Source of the DNA: Croceibacterium segetis | Lineage (GTDB): Bacteria; Pseudomonadota; Alphaproteobacteria; Sphingomonadales; Sphingomonadaceae | Assembly (NCBI RefSeq): GCF_011320115.1 | Contig: NZ_JAANOZ010000005.1 | Span: 62,001 to 126,000 of the forward strand | Length of the DNA: 64,000 bases | Reading direction: 5' to 3' | Part shown: positions 7,799-17,321 of the stretch, piece after piece | How positions within the stretch are numbered: position 1 is the first letter of the stretch | Layout of the letters: each line of letters begins with the position of its first letter | Translations under genes and position numbers: made by a program | Notes under the pieces: generated by a model | Told to the model about the DNA's origin: nothing | What the model saw: only the letters and a program-made list of their open reading frames with translations | The model's database searches: none

Positions 7799-8373
7799 GC
7801 CGGCAGTTCCTCGAGCTCGCGCAGCGCGCCGAGCACCGGCAACAGCGGCATGCCGAGCACGGTGAACATGTCGCCTTCGATGCTCTCGAACAGCTGCACG
7901 CCTAACGATTCGATGCGGAACACACCGACGCACTGGCCGACCTCGGGCCATTCGGCGACGAGGTAGCGCTCGATGAAGTCGTCCGACAACTCGCGTACCT
8001 GCAGCGTGGCACGGGCGACATCGCTCCAGCGCAAGTGTCCGCCGACCGCGATCGCCGCCGCGGAGTGCAGCTCCATCCGCTTGCCGGAGAAGAACTGCAG
8101 GTGTTCGGCCGCCTGCGTTCGGCTGGCGGGCTTGTTGAAGCGGCGGCCGCCGACCGAGACCACCGAATCGCTCCCCAGGACGGGCCGCCCGCGGCCTTCG
8201 ACCGAGAGGGCCTTGGCTTCGGCGAGCGCCATTGCGACGGTTGCCGGGTCGGCATCGCCAAGCTCTGCCTCGAGGGCGCGTTCGTCGATCGCCGCCGGAC
8301 GCAGCTCGAATTCGACCCCGGCGGCGCCGAGCATCGTCCGGCGCGAGGCGCTCTTCGAAGCAAGTATGATCAT
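7795..8373 (-). CDS. maf: Maf-family nucleotide pyrophosphatase
   Basis: A 192-residue Maf protein, a house-cleaning nucleoside triphosphate pyrophosphatase that hydrolyses non-canonical or unwanted NTPs. It has the N-terminal ILASKSASRR loop, the catalytic-base Asp in VLGSDSVVSVGG and the C-terminal FESIEGDMFTVLGMPLLPVL. Start ATG at 8373 overlaps the ppsR stop (ATGA). The Maf subtype (dTTP/UTP- versus m7GTP-preferring) is not decidable by eye. Confidence 0.92.
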   Translation of the reverse strand: MIILASKSASRRTMLGAAGVEFELRPAAIDERALEAELGDADPATVAMALAEAKALSVEGRGRPVLGSDSVVSVGGRRFNKPASRTQAAEHLQFFSGKRMELHSAAAIAVGGHLRWSDVARATLQVRELSDDFIERYLVAEWPEVGQCVGVFRIESLGVQLFESIEGDMFTVLGMPLLPVLGALRELEELPA

Positions 8374-9215
8374 ATTGGCTTCAATCCCGTTTCGACGCCG
8401 TCGGTAACCGTGTCGCGTTCGGCCAGCAGGCGCATGATTCCCGCCGCGGTTTCCTCGATCGAACGGCGGGTGACATCGATCACCGGCCAGCCGCGGTCGG
8501 CGAACATGCGCCGGGCGAACGCCACTTCGCTCTCGACCTTCTCCTCGTCGACATAAGCGGTGTCGGTCGTCTGATTGAGCGACAGCAGCCGATTGCGGCG
8601 AATCTCGATCAGCCGCTTGGGCGCGGTGGTCAGCCCGACAACCAGCGGTTGTTGCAGCTCGAACAGGAACGCAGGGGGCGGACTCTCGACCACCAGCGGA
8701 ATATTGGCAACCTTGTAGCCGCGGTTGGCGAGGTAGATGCTGGTCGGGGTCTTCGAGGTGCGCGAAACCCCGGCAAGGACGATGTCGGCTTCCTCCCAGT
8801 TCTCCCATCCGGCGCCGTCGTCGTGGGCGATGGTGAACTGGATCGCGTCGACACGGGCGAAATAGGCCTCGTCCATCGCGTGCTGGCGGCCGGGGCGGCC
8901 CTTGGCGGCCTCGCCGAGGCGATCCTCGAGCGCGGTGGTGACGGCATCGAGCACCGGCACGTGGGGGAGGCCGAGCACGCGGCAGCGTTCCTCGAGCCGC
9001 ACGCGAATCTCGGCATTGACGAGAGTGTGCAGAACCAGCCCGGGGTTGGTTGCCAGCTCGCCCACGATCCGGTCGAGGTGCTGCTGGCTGCGCACCATCG
9101 GCCAGAAATGGCGGATTACCTCGGCGTCGTCGAACTGGGCGAGAGCCGCCTTGGCGATCATCTCGAGCGTCTCGCCGGTCGAGTCCGAAAGGAGGTGGAG
9201 ATGGAGCCGGGTCAT
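8370..9215 (-). CDS. ppsR: DUF299 pyruvate,phosphate dikinase / PEP synthase regulatory protein
   Basis: A 281-residue bifunctional ADP-dependent kinase/phosphorylase of the DUF299 family that switches PPDK or PEP synthase on and off. The P-loop GVSRTSKTPTSIYLANRG, the N-terminal HLLSDSTGETLE and the C-terminal VTRRSIEETAA are all present. Homologues of this gene mark the left side of the replication origin in Caulobacter and Rickettsia (there called RP001). It is the first gene of the leftward ppsR-maf-aroE-coaE-dnaQ operon. A GTG 18 bases upstream (9233) is an alternative start. Confidence 0.92.
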   Translation of the reverse strand: MTRLHLHLLSDSTGETLEMIAKAALAQFDDAEVIRHFWPMVRSQQHLDRIVGELATNPGLVLHTLVNAEIRVRLEERCRVLGLPHVPVLDAVTTALEDRLGEAAKGRPGRQHAMDEAYFARVDAIQFTIAHDDGAGWENWEEADIVLAGVSRTSKTPTSIYLANRGYKVANIPLVVESPPPAFLFELQQPLVVGLTTAPKRLIEIRRNRLLSLNQTTDTAYVDEEKVESEVAFARRMFADRGWPVIDVTRRSIEETAAGIMRLLAERDTVTDGVETGLKPI

Positions 9216-9514
9216 GTGGACAACAACCCGCATAAACCACGGGAGGGAATGGCGGACAAGTTCGGCAGCGTATTCCGCCCCCACTAGCGGCCCGCGCCCC
9301 GCAAGGTTGCGGACAGGTGGAGCGAATTCTCGACAGGTTGGGGACAGTGGGGAAAAGCAGCGCTTGACGCGCAGGGGCGCGGAGTCGCACCGGGGCCAGG
9401 GCCTGTTCAGCCCGGCAGAAATCGGGCAGGGCGCGCAATCCCCGAAATCCACAGGCCCAACAGACTCCAACAATCTTTTAAATATATTTCTTGTTTTGGA
9501 TTGGACTCGATCGA
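9216..9514. other. Candidate chromosomal replication origin between ppsR and hemE
   Basis: This 299-base non-coding gap lies between divergently transcribed ppsR and hemE. That is the position of the origin in Caulobacter and Rickettsia, with the same flanking gene order. Seen directly: TGTGGACAA at 9215-9223 (one mismatch to the DnaA-box complement TGTGGATAA), AAATCCACA at 9445-9453, and TGGGGAAAA at 9348-9356 (two mismatches each). There are also three short direct repeats GACAGG(T)TGG-like at 9312, 9332 and 9343. A strikingly AT-rich run (TCTTTTAAATATATTTCTTG, 9474-9493) could be the unwinding element. The DnaA boxes are degenerate, so the assignment rests mostly on synteny. Confidence 0.5.
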
Positions 9515-10537
9515 ATGCCCGGTCTCCTTCTCGAAACGTTGCGGGGAAACGCGAGTGCCCGGCGGCCGATCTGGCTGATGCGCCAGGCGGGCCGATACCT
9601 GCCCGAATACCGCGAGTTGCGGGCCGAGAAGGGCGGTTTCCTCGAGCTCGTCTATGACAGCGCGGCCGCGGCGGAGATCACTCTGCAGCCGGTCCGCCGC
9701 TTCGGTTTCGACGGTGCGATCCTGTTCTCGGATATCCTCATCGTGCCTCACGCAATGGGGCAAGACCTGGCGTTCCTCGCAGGTGAAGGACCACAGCTGG
9801 GGCCCCGGCTGGTCGACGTGGCGCTGGACCGCCTGCAGGCGGTCCCTGAGCGGCTCCAGCCGATCTACCGGACGGTTTCGCTGGTGCGTGATCAGCTTGG
9901 CCCGGAGACGACCCTGCTGGGTTTTGCTGGCAGCCCGTGGACCGTGGCAACGTACATGGTCGCCGGCGAAGGCAGCCGCGACCAGCACCTGGCGCGAGCG
10001 CTCGCCTACCGTGACGCGGGCGCATTTCAGGCGATCGTCGATGCCATCGTCGCGTTTACGATCGATTATCTCTCGGGCCAGATCGCCGCCGGCGCCGAGG
10101 CGGTACAATTGTTCGACAGTTGGGCCGGCAGCCTGGCGCCCGACCAGTTCGAGCGCTGGGTTGTCGCCCCCAACTCGGCCATCGTCGATGCCATTCGCGG
10201 CCGCCATCCGGGCGTACCGGTGATAGGCTTTCCGAAAGGCGCGGGGTCAAAGCTCGTCGCTTACGCTCGCGAGACCGGCGTCGATGCGGTCGGGCTCGAT
10301 GAGACCATCGATCCGCTGTGGGCGATGCGCGAATTGCCTCCCGGACTGCCGGTGCAGGGCAATCTCGATCCTCTGCTGCTGCTCGCCGGCGGCCGGGAGC
10401 TCGAGCAACGGGCGCGCTGGATCCTCGACGCGTTTGCCGGCCGCCCGCACGTGTTCAACCTCGGCCACGGGATCGACAAGGAAACCCCGATCGTCCATGT
10501 CGAACGCTTGCTCGAAGTGGTGCGCGGCACAGGATGA
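9515..10537 (+). CDS. hemE: Uroporphyrinogen decarboxylase
   Basis: A 340-residue enzyme that decarboxylates uroporphyrinogen III to coproporphyrinogen III. Signatures are PIWLMRQAGRYLPEYRE (substrate-binding Arg loop), FSDILIVPHAMG with the catalytic Asp, GFAGSPWTVATYMV, and the C-terminal FNLGHGIDKETP. I chose ATG at 9515; a TTG at 9491 is in frame but lies in the AT-rich tract. hemJ follows after 31 bases. Its divergence from ppsR across a putative origin is conserved in alphaproteobacteria. Confidence 0.94.
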   Translation: MPGLLLETLRGNASARRPIWLMRQAGRYLPEYRELRAEKGGFLELVYDSAAAAEITLQPVRRFGFDGAILFSDILIVPHAMGQDLAFLAGEGPQLGPRLVDVALDRLQAVPERLQPIYRTVSLVRDQLGPETTLLGFAGSPWTVATYMVAGEGSRDQHLARALAYRDAGAFQAIVDAIVAFTIDYLSGQIAAGAEAVQLFDSWAGSLAPDQFERWVVAPNSAIVDAIRGRHPGVPVIGFPKGAGSKLVAYARETGVDAVGLDETIDPLWAMRELPPGLPVQGNLDPLLLLAGGRELEQRARWILDAFAGRPHVFNLGHGIDKETPIVHVERLLEVVRGTG

Positions 10538-10568
10538 CGCGCGCCGCCCGATCCCCTAAACCCCCGCC

Positions 10569-11012
10569 ATGCAGGACGTGCTTTCGATGATCTATCTCTG
10601 GCTCAAGGCCGGCCACGTGATCTTCGCGATCTTCTGGATGGCCGGGCTGTTCATGCTCCCGCGCTATTTCGTCTACCACCAGGAAGCCGCCCCAGGCTCG
10701 CCCGAGGCCGAAGTGTGGGTCGAGCGCGAGCGCAAGCTGCTCAAGATCATCCTGCTGCCGTCGATCATCGCGGTATGGGTCTTCGGTATCGCGCTGGCGA
10801 GTGCGATCGGCGCGTGGGACCAGGGCTGGCTGCACGCCAAGTTGCTCTTCGTGCTGGTCCTCTCCGGCTATCACGGCTGGCTTTCCGCTTACGCCAAGAA
10901 GCTCGCTCGCGGCGAGCGGCTGCTCGACGGCAAGCGCTTGCGGATTCTCAACGAGGTGCCGGGGATCCTCGTTGCGATCATCGTTGTGCTGGTGGTGGTC
11001 AAGCCGTTCTGA
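10569..11012 (+). CDS. hemJ: Protoporphyrinogen IX oxidase HemJ (CopD-like membrane protein)
   Basis: A 147-residue integral membrane protein of the HemJ/UPF0093 family, which converts protoporphyrinogen IX to protoporphyrin IX in bacteria lacking HemG/HemY. There are four hydrophobic helices: around residues 6-28 (LKAGHVIFAIFWMAGLFMLPR with the conserved His), 60-82, 88-110 and 126-145. The position directly after hemE supports the haem role. Confidence 0.92.
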   Translation: MQDVLSMIYLWLKAGHVIFAIFWMAGLFMLPRYFVYHQEAAPGSPEAEVWVERERKLLKIILLPSIIAVWVFGIALASAIGAWDQGWLHAKLLFVLVLSGYHGWLSAYAKKLARGERLLDGKRLRILNEVPGILVAIIVVLVVVKPF

Positions 11013-11050
11013 TTTGCGGCCCGGCGGTGCGCCCCGCCGCCGATTGCGAA

Positions 11051-11079
11051 TTGACGGCCACACGGCCGCCCCCTATTTC
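11051..11079 (+). promoter_or_regulatory. Possible sigma-70 type promoter for rho
   Basis: In the 165-base gap between hemJ and rho, TTGACG (11051-11056) is separated by exactly 17 bases from TATTTC (11074-11079). The -35 is five of six to consensus, the -10 weak. About 98 bases of leader would precede the rho ATG, enough for the autoregulation by Rho-dependent attenuation known for rho in other bacteria; no specific element is identifiable. Confidence 0.35.
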
Positions 11080-11177
11080 AAGCATACCGACTAGGCCGCG
11101 CTTTCTGAGCGGCCGGGTTAGCTTTCCCCAAGCCCAGACAGACCCGTCGGCTCCCACTAGAATATTGGAATACCACC

Positions 11178-12434
<1,257 letters not shown>

Positions 12435-12439
12435 CAGCG

Positions 12440-12461
12440 CCGCGGGGCTCAGGCCCCGCGG
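12440..12461. terminator. Hairpin between convergent rho and FG-GAP gene
   Basis: A 9-bp GC-only stem with a 4-base loop (CCGCGGGGC-TCAG-GCCCCGCGG). The loop contains the stop codon of the minus-strand gene and the hairpin begins five bases after the rho stop. No T-tract follows on either strand, so it is not a classical intrinsic terminator; it could block 3' exonucleases or convergent readthrough. Confidence 0.35.
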
Positions 12462-13039
12462 AACTGCTCGATCAGGTCCTCCGGCGAAGGCGTCTCCGAC
12501 AACCATACCCGGCGGCTGCGCCTGACTTGCCTGTGCTCGTCGATGCGGTTGAACTCGGCGTCGCCCTTGCCGCTGCGGTTGAGCTGCATCGTGCGGGTGA
12601 TCGCCGCGCCGGTGACGAGGTTCCAGCTGACCTCGAACCCGTTGTGCGCTTCGGTGCGGCTGTAGAACGTCGCGTCGTAGCCGATCAGGCGCATGCGGAT
12701 CTCGTTTTTGTCGAAGCGGTAGCGCCGGGTCGCGGCGATTGCCGTGGTGCCGCCGGTGAGATCCTCGAACAGCAGCACGCCGCCCTTGATCGCCAGCGTG
12801 CCCGGCCCAAGCGGTGTCGTGTCGAGCGTCAGCGCTTCGGTGGCGCCGTCGGTCAGATGCACGACCAGCTCGCGCTTGTCCTCGCTGCTGGTGATCCAGG
12901 CGGTGTCGGCCATGCCGTCGCCGTCGAGGTCGCCGTCGACGCGCGTCACCAGCGTCTCGCCGTCGCGAATCTCTGGTTCGTAGGCATGCGCGGCGGATGC
13001 AGGGGCGATCAGTATCAGCGCGAAGACGCGGAAGCGCAT
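12449..13039 (-). CDS. Secreted FG-GAP/VCBS-like protein of unknown function
   Basis: A 196-residue protein with a signal peptide (MRFRVFALILIAPASAAHA). A DGDLDGDGMADTAW segment near residue 35 resembles an FG-GAP/VCBS calcium-binding beta-propeller repeat. The remainder is beta-rich (TLAIKGGVLLFEDL, RRYRFDKNEIRMRLIGYDATFYS), ending in a basic segment EHRQVRRSRRVWL. Similar small proteins are annotated as hypothetical in sphingomonads. Its start overlaps the previous gene's stop (TGATG), so it is coupled to the dienelactone hydrolase. No function can be assigned. Confidence 0.75.
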   Translation of the reverse strand: MRFRVFALILIAPASAAHAYEPEIRDGETLVTRVDGDLDGDGMADTAWITSSEDKRELVVHLTDGATEALTLDTTPLGPGTLAIKGGVLLFEDLTGGTTAIAATRRYRFDKNEIRMRLIGYDATFYSRTEAHNGFEVSWNLVTGAAITRTMQLNRSGKGDAEFNRIDEHRQVRRSRRVWLSETPSPEDLIEQFRGA

Positions 13040-13737
13040 CAGCCGAGGTGCTGCGCGAAGAACTCGGCCGTGCGCTTGTCGGCGAGCGTTGCCCCCGCTT
13101 CATTGCGCCGTTGGCCGATTTCGGTAGCGAAGCCGTGGTCGAGGCCCGGGTAGTCGCACAGCGTGACCTTGGGATGATCGTCGAGCCCCTCGTGCATCGC
13201 CCTCTGCACGTCAGGGGTCACGAAGTGGTCGGCGCCGGCGATATGCAGCATCAGTGGGTTGGCGATGGCGTGCTTCTCGCGCAGCAAGTTGTCGATGCCG
13301 ACCGCGTAATAGCCGACGCTGGTGTCGGTATCGGTGCGCGCCGCGGCCATGAACGCGAGCCGCCCGCCGAGGCAGTAGCCGACCACGCCGACCTTGGCGC
13401 ACCCCTCGGAATTGCGCGCGTAGCGGATCGTCGCCTCGATATCGCGCACCCCCTCGTCCTGGTCGAACTGGCCCATGAGCCCAAAAGCCTTCTGGAGCTC
13501 CTCGCCGATATCCGGATCGAGTTCGACGTTGGGCTCCAGGCGGCAGAACAAGTCGGGTGCCAGCGCGAGGTAGCCTTCCGCGGCGAGCCTGTCGCATTTG
13601 CGGCGGATGCCGGCGTTCACCCCGAAGATTTCCTGGATCACCACGATCGCCGCACGGGGCTTGCCCGCGGGCCGCGCGAGATAGCAATCGAACCTCTGGT
13701 CACTGCCAAGGGTGGAAATGCTGACGGTCTCGCTCAT
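13039..13737 (-). CDS. Dienelactone hydrolase family protein
   Basis: A 232-residue alpha/beta hydrolase. The catalytic triad is Cys122 (GYCLGG), Asp170 (AGADHF) and His201 (DHGF), the arrangement of carboxymethylenebutenolidase; Glu36 in the IQEIFG segment matches the family's nucleophile-activating Glu. No aromatic ring-cleavage genes are nearby, so it may be a general esterase. I chose Met at 13737 over 13767 because it has a strong GGGAGGA ribosome-binding site. Confidence 0.88.
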   Translation of the reverse strand: MSETVSISTLGSDQRFDCYLARPAGKPRAAIVVIQEIFGVNAGIRRKCDRLAAEGYLALAPDLFCRLEPNVELDPDIGEELQKAFGLMGQFDQDEGVRDIEATIRYARNSEGCAKVGVVGYCLGGRLAFMAAARTDTDTSVGYYAVGIDNLLREKHAIANPLMLHIAGADHFVTPDVQRAMHEGLDDHPKVTLCDYPGLDHGFATEIGQRRNEAGATLADKRTAEFFAQHLG

Positions 13738-13828
13738 ATAGGATCCTCCCGCGTATGCTTCGCTCATACGCTACGTATCGGCGCGCGTTCCGCAAGGGAG
13801 GGCGGCGCTTTTGGCGAAAGGACGCACG

Positions 13829-14098
13829 ATGAAGGTCCATATCGAGATCGACTGTTCGCCCGATGAAGCTCGCCGCTTCATGGGCTTGCCCGACGTCGAG
13901 AAGGCGAATGCGGTCTATGTCGACACGATCGCCAAGGCGATGAAGGGCGTGTCGAACATCGACCAGCTCGATCAGTACGCCAAGCAGCTTGCGCCAATGG
14001 GGCAGATGGGCCTCAAGATCTTCCAGAGCTTCGTCGAAGGGGCGGCCAAGAACAGCGCTGCGAATCGCGACTCGGAACCGCCCAAGGCCGACCAGTAG
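13829..14098 (+). CDS. DUF6489 family protein
   Basis: An 89-residue protein starting MKVHIEIDCSPDEARRFMGLPDVE, recognisable as DUF6489, a short conserved sphingomonad/alphaproteobacterial family of unknown function. A Met/Gln-rich amphipathic C-terminal helix (QLAPMGQMGLKIFQSFVEGAA) resembles phasin-like or membrane-associating helices, but that is inference. GAAAGGA sits just upstream of the chosen start. mnmE follows after 18 bases, so it is probably cotranscribed. Confidence 0.78.
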   Translation: MKVHIEIDCSPDEARRFMGLPDVEKANAVYVDTIAKAMKGVSNIDQLDQYAKQLAPMGQMGLKIFQSFVEGAAKNSAANRDSEPPKADQ

Positions 14099-14116
14099 GA
14101 TCGCACCGCAGCCGCC

Positions 14117-15391
14117 ATGGACACGATTTTCGCGCTCTCCAGCGGCGCTCCCCCGGCGGCGATCGCGGTTGTTCGGATCAGTGGGCCACGGGCCGGCGAC
14201 GCGCTGGTCCATCTCATCGGTAAACTACCCAAGCCTCGCGAGGCCAAACTCGCCAGCTTGCGTGCGGCCGACGGCTCGCTGCTCGACCAGGCTCTGGTGC
14301 TATGGTTTCCCGGACCGAAATCCGAAACCGGCGAGGATTGCGCTGAGCTGCAGCTGCACGGCGGGCGGGCAATCGTCGATGCAGTCTATACCGAGCTCAG
14401 GACGATCGATGGCTTACGCCTCGCCGAACCGGGCGAGTTCACCCGCCGGGCGTTCACCAACGGGCAGGTTGACCTACTCCAGGTCGAAGGCCTCGCCGAT
14501 CTGGTTGCCGCGGAGACCGAGCTGCAGCGCCGCGCGGCGCTCGGCATCGCCGGCGGATCGCTGTCGCGCAAGGTCGAGGGCTGGCGCGATCGAGTGCTGG
14601 CGCTGTCGGCGCGGGTCGAGGCGGCGCTCGATTTCGACGATGAAGGCGATATCGCCGGCCTCGACAATGGCTTCTTCGCCGAACTTGATGCCATGTCCGT
14701 CGATCTTCGACAGGCGCTCGCGGCTCCGAGCGCTGAGGTGCTGCGCGACGGGTTTCGGGTCGCCCTGGCAGGCCCGCCAAATTCTGGAAAATCGACGTTA
14801 TTCAATATCTTGGTAGGGTCAGAAGCGGCCATCATCACGCCGATCGCCGGAACTACGCGCGATGTTCTTGTCCGCCCGGTGGCGATCGCAGGAGTTCCGT
14901 TCACCTTTGTCGACATGGCCGGGCTGCGCGACGAGACCACGGACGCCATCGAAGGCATCGGTATCGCGCGCGCGCGGCAGGAAATAGAAGCGGCCGATTG
15001 CGTGCTCTGGCTCGGGCCGGAAGGGCAAGCTCCCGCGAGCGCGTGGGAAATCGAGGCGCGCTGCGACATGGCGGAGCGGCTTGGCAAGGAAGCTCCCGCA
15101 CACCGGGTTTCCGCCCTGACCGGCGCCGGAATGAAGGAACTCAAGCGAGCGTTGGTCGACCATGCGAGGAGGACACTCCCCAAGCCTGGAGAGCTGGCCC
15201 TGGGCCGCCGGCAGCGCGAGCTGATCGGCGCGGCAGCAGATGCTCTGGCCGGCGCCGCCTTGGATCGCGACCCGCTTGTCATCGCCGAGTACTTGCGTGA
15301 CGCCCGGGGGGCTTTCGATCGGCTGGTCGGTCGCGCGGCGACCGAGGACATGCTCGATGCGCTGTTCGGGCGGTTCTGCATCGGCAAGTGA
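14117..15391 (+). CDS. mnmE: tRNA modification GTPase MnmE
   Basis: A 424-residue protein that, with MnmG, makes the 5-substituent of U34 in several tRNAs. The N-terminal formyl-THF domain has LHGGRAIVDAV and EPGEFTRRAFTNGQVDL. The inserted G domain has G1 GPPNSGKS (219-226), G2 TTRD (246-249) and G3 DMAGL (266-270). The C-terminus ends in FCIGK with the functional Cys421. The G4 guanine-specificity motif NKxD is replaced by ARCD (314-317). At 424 residues it is somewhat shorter than the roughly 450 of E. coli, with the loss around G4. Confidence 0.95.
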   Translation: MDTIFALSSGAPPAAIAVVRISGPRAGDALVHLIGKLPKPREAKLASLRAADGSLLDQALVLWFPGPKSETGEDCAELQLHGGRAIVDAVYTELRTIDGLRLAEPGEFTRRAFTNGQVDLLQVEGLADLVAAETELQRRAALGIAGGSLSRKVEGWRDRVLALSARVEAALDFDDEGDIAGLDNGFFAELDAMSVDLRQALAAPSAEVLRDGFRVALAGPPNSGKSTLFNILVGSEAAIITPIAGTTRDVLVRPVAIAGVPFTFVDMAGLRDETTDAIEGIGIARARQEIEAADCVLWLGPEGQAPASAWEIEARCDMAERLGKEAPAHRVSALTGAGMKELKRALVDHARRTLPKPGELALGRRQRELIGAAADALAGAALDRDPLVIAEYLRDARGAFDRLVGRAATEDMLDALFGRFCIGK

Positions 15392-15414
15392 TCTGCTCTA
15401 TCCGGCGAACCTTC

Positions 15415-15430
15415 GGTTTCACGTGAAACA
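15415..15430. promoter_or_regulatory. parS site 1 (mnmE-mnmG gap)
   Basis: GGTTTCACGTGAAACA matches the universal 16-base parS palindrome TGTTTCACGTGAAACA at 15 of 16 positions. It lies in the 85-base gap between mnmE and mnmG, about 3.3 kb upstream of parB. ParB should load as a clamp here and spread. Confidence 0.9.
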
Positions 15431-15476
15431 CCACGCAGGCTTTGACCGCCGGGGCGGCTGAATCTATCGGACGCAA

Positions 15477-17321
15477 ATGCGCGAATTTGACATCATCGTC
15501 GTCGGCGGCGGTCACGCCGGTTGCGAGGCGGCCGCAGTGGCCGCGCGGATGGGCGCGCGCGCCGCGCTGGTGACGTTCGACCGCGCGACCGTCGGCGCGA
15601 TGAGCTGCAATCCCGCAATCGGCGGTCTCGGCAAGGGCCATCTGGTGCGCGAGGTCGACGCCTTCGACGGGCTGATCGGCCGCGCGGCCGACGCGGCGGC
15701 CATCCATTATCGGATGCTCAACCGCTCGAAGGGCAGCGCGGTGTGGGGTCCCCGCGTGCAAGCGGACCGAGCGCTGTTCAAGGCGGCGATCCAGGAGATG
15801 CTGACCGCACAGGGAGACCTCGGCCAGATCGAGGGCGAAGCGGCCGAGCTGGTCCTGTCCGGCGGGCGGGTCGCGGGCCTGCGCCTCGCCGATGGCTCGC
15901 AGCTGAGCGCGCCGGCCGTGATCCTGTGCACAGGCACTTTCCTCGGTGCGCGGCTATTTCGAGGTGAGGAACGCTTCGAAGGTGGGCGTATCGGAGAAAA
16001 CTCGGCGCAGCAGCTGGCGGCGCAGCTGCGCGAGGCGGACTTGCCGATGGCGCGCCTCAAGACCGGGACGCCGCCGCGACTCGACGGGCGCACGATCGAT
16101 TGGTCCCGGCTCGAGGAGCAACCCTCCGATACCGAGCCGTGGACGATGTCGTCGCTCACCGTCCGCCGGGAAAACCCGCAGATCTTCTGCGCGATCACCC
16201 GCACTAACGCCCGCAGTCACGACATCATTCGCGCCAATCTCGACCGATCTCCTCTATTCACGGGCGCCATCGAGGCGGCCGGACCGCGCTATTGCCCCTC
16301 GATCGAAGACAAGATCCACCGCTTCGGGGATCGCGACGGGCACCAGGTCTTCCTCGAGCCTGAGGGTCTGGCGACGGCGCGGGTTTATCCCAACGGCATC
16401 AGCACCTCGCTTCCCGCAAACGTCCAGGTGGCGATGTTGCGAACGATGGAAGGCCTCGAGCGGGTCGAAATGGCAGTGGCGGGCTACGCGGTCGAATACG
16501 ACCATATCGATCCGCGCGCGCTGACGCCGGGGCTCGAGTTGAAGGCAGTCCCGGGCCTCTATTGCGCCGGGCAGATCAACGGCACTACCGGCTACGAGGA
16601 AGCCGCCGCGCAAGGGCTAGTCGCCGGGATGAACGCTGCCGCGGTAGTGCTCGGGCGCGAGCCGGCACCGCTCGACCGGGCGAACTCGTACATCGGTGTG
16701 ATGCTCGACGATCTCACGCTGCACGGCGTGAGCGAGCCTTATCGGATGCTCACCGCCCGCGCCGAGTATCGCTTGCGGCTGCGCGCCAACAACGCCTCGA
16801 CGCGGCTGACCCCTATGGCGATAGAGGCGGGGTGTGTCGCCCAGGCGCGGCGCCAGTGGTTCGAACGGCGCGAATGTGAACGTCAGGCTTGGATCGGGGC
16901 GCTCGACAGCGAGGTGCCGGCCAATGACCTCGCCGACGCCGGCCTGGCCGTGCGCCGCGACGCGGGGCGCAAACGGCTCGCCGAGTGGCTACGCTTTGAT
17001 CTCGACCTGGCGGCGCTTGCACCATGGATCGAGGGTGAGTTCGACGTCGACGGCGAACTTGCTGCCGAGCTGGCGGAAGATGCGCTCTACGCGCCGTATC
17101 TCAAGCGGCAGGAAGGCGAAATTCGCGAAATGCGAGCTAGTGCCGCGGTGCCGACGAGCGATCTCGACTATGCCAGAGTTCCCGGACTCTCTCGCGAGAT
17201 GGTTGAGCGTCTCGCGGCGGCGCGGCCGGTGACGCTCGCCGAAGCCGCGAGGATTCGAGGGATCACCCCGGCGGCGCTTGCGGCCATCCTCGTTCACGCC
17301 CGGCGAAGCGTCGACGCATGA
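15477..17321 (+). CDS. mnmG: tRNA uridine-5-carboxymethylaminomethyl modification enzyme MnmG (GidA)
   Basis: A 614-residue FAD-dependent partner of MnmE. The FAD-binding dinucleotide fold is [12 protein letters not shown] at the N-terminus; conserved blocks include [68 protein letters not shown] and the C-terminal [13 protein letters not shown] helical domain. Length and motif order are normal. Its stop overlaps rsmG in ATGA. Confidence 0.96.
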   Translation: MREFDIIVVGGGHAGCEAAAVAARMGARAALVTFDRATVGAMSCNPAIGGLGKGHLVREVDAFDGLIGRAADAAAIHYRMLNRSKGSAVWGPRVQADRALFKAAIQEMLTAQGDLGQIEGEAAELVLSGGRVAGLRLADGSQLSAPAVILCTGTFLGARLFRGEERFEGGRIGENSAQQLAAQLREADLPMARLKTGTPPRLDGRTIDWSRLEEQPSDTEPWTMSSLTVRRENPQIFCAITRTNARSHDIIRANLDRSPLFTGAIEAAGPRYCPSIEDKIHRFGDRDGHQVFLEPEGLATARVYPNGISTSLPANVQVAMLRTMEGLERVEMAVAGYAVEYDHIDPRALTPGLELKAVPGLYCAGQINGTTGYEEAAAQGLVAGMNAAAVVLGREPAPLDRANSYIGVMLDDLTLHGVSEPYRMLTARAEYRLRLRANNASTRLTPMAIEAGCVAQARRQWFERRECERQAWIGALDSEVPANDLADAGLAVRRDAGRKRLAEWLRFDLDLAALAPWIEGEFDVDGELAAELAEDALYAPYLKRQEGEIREMRASAAVPTSDLDYARVPGLSREMVERLAAARPVTLAEAARIRGITPAALAAILVHARRSVDA

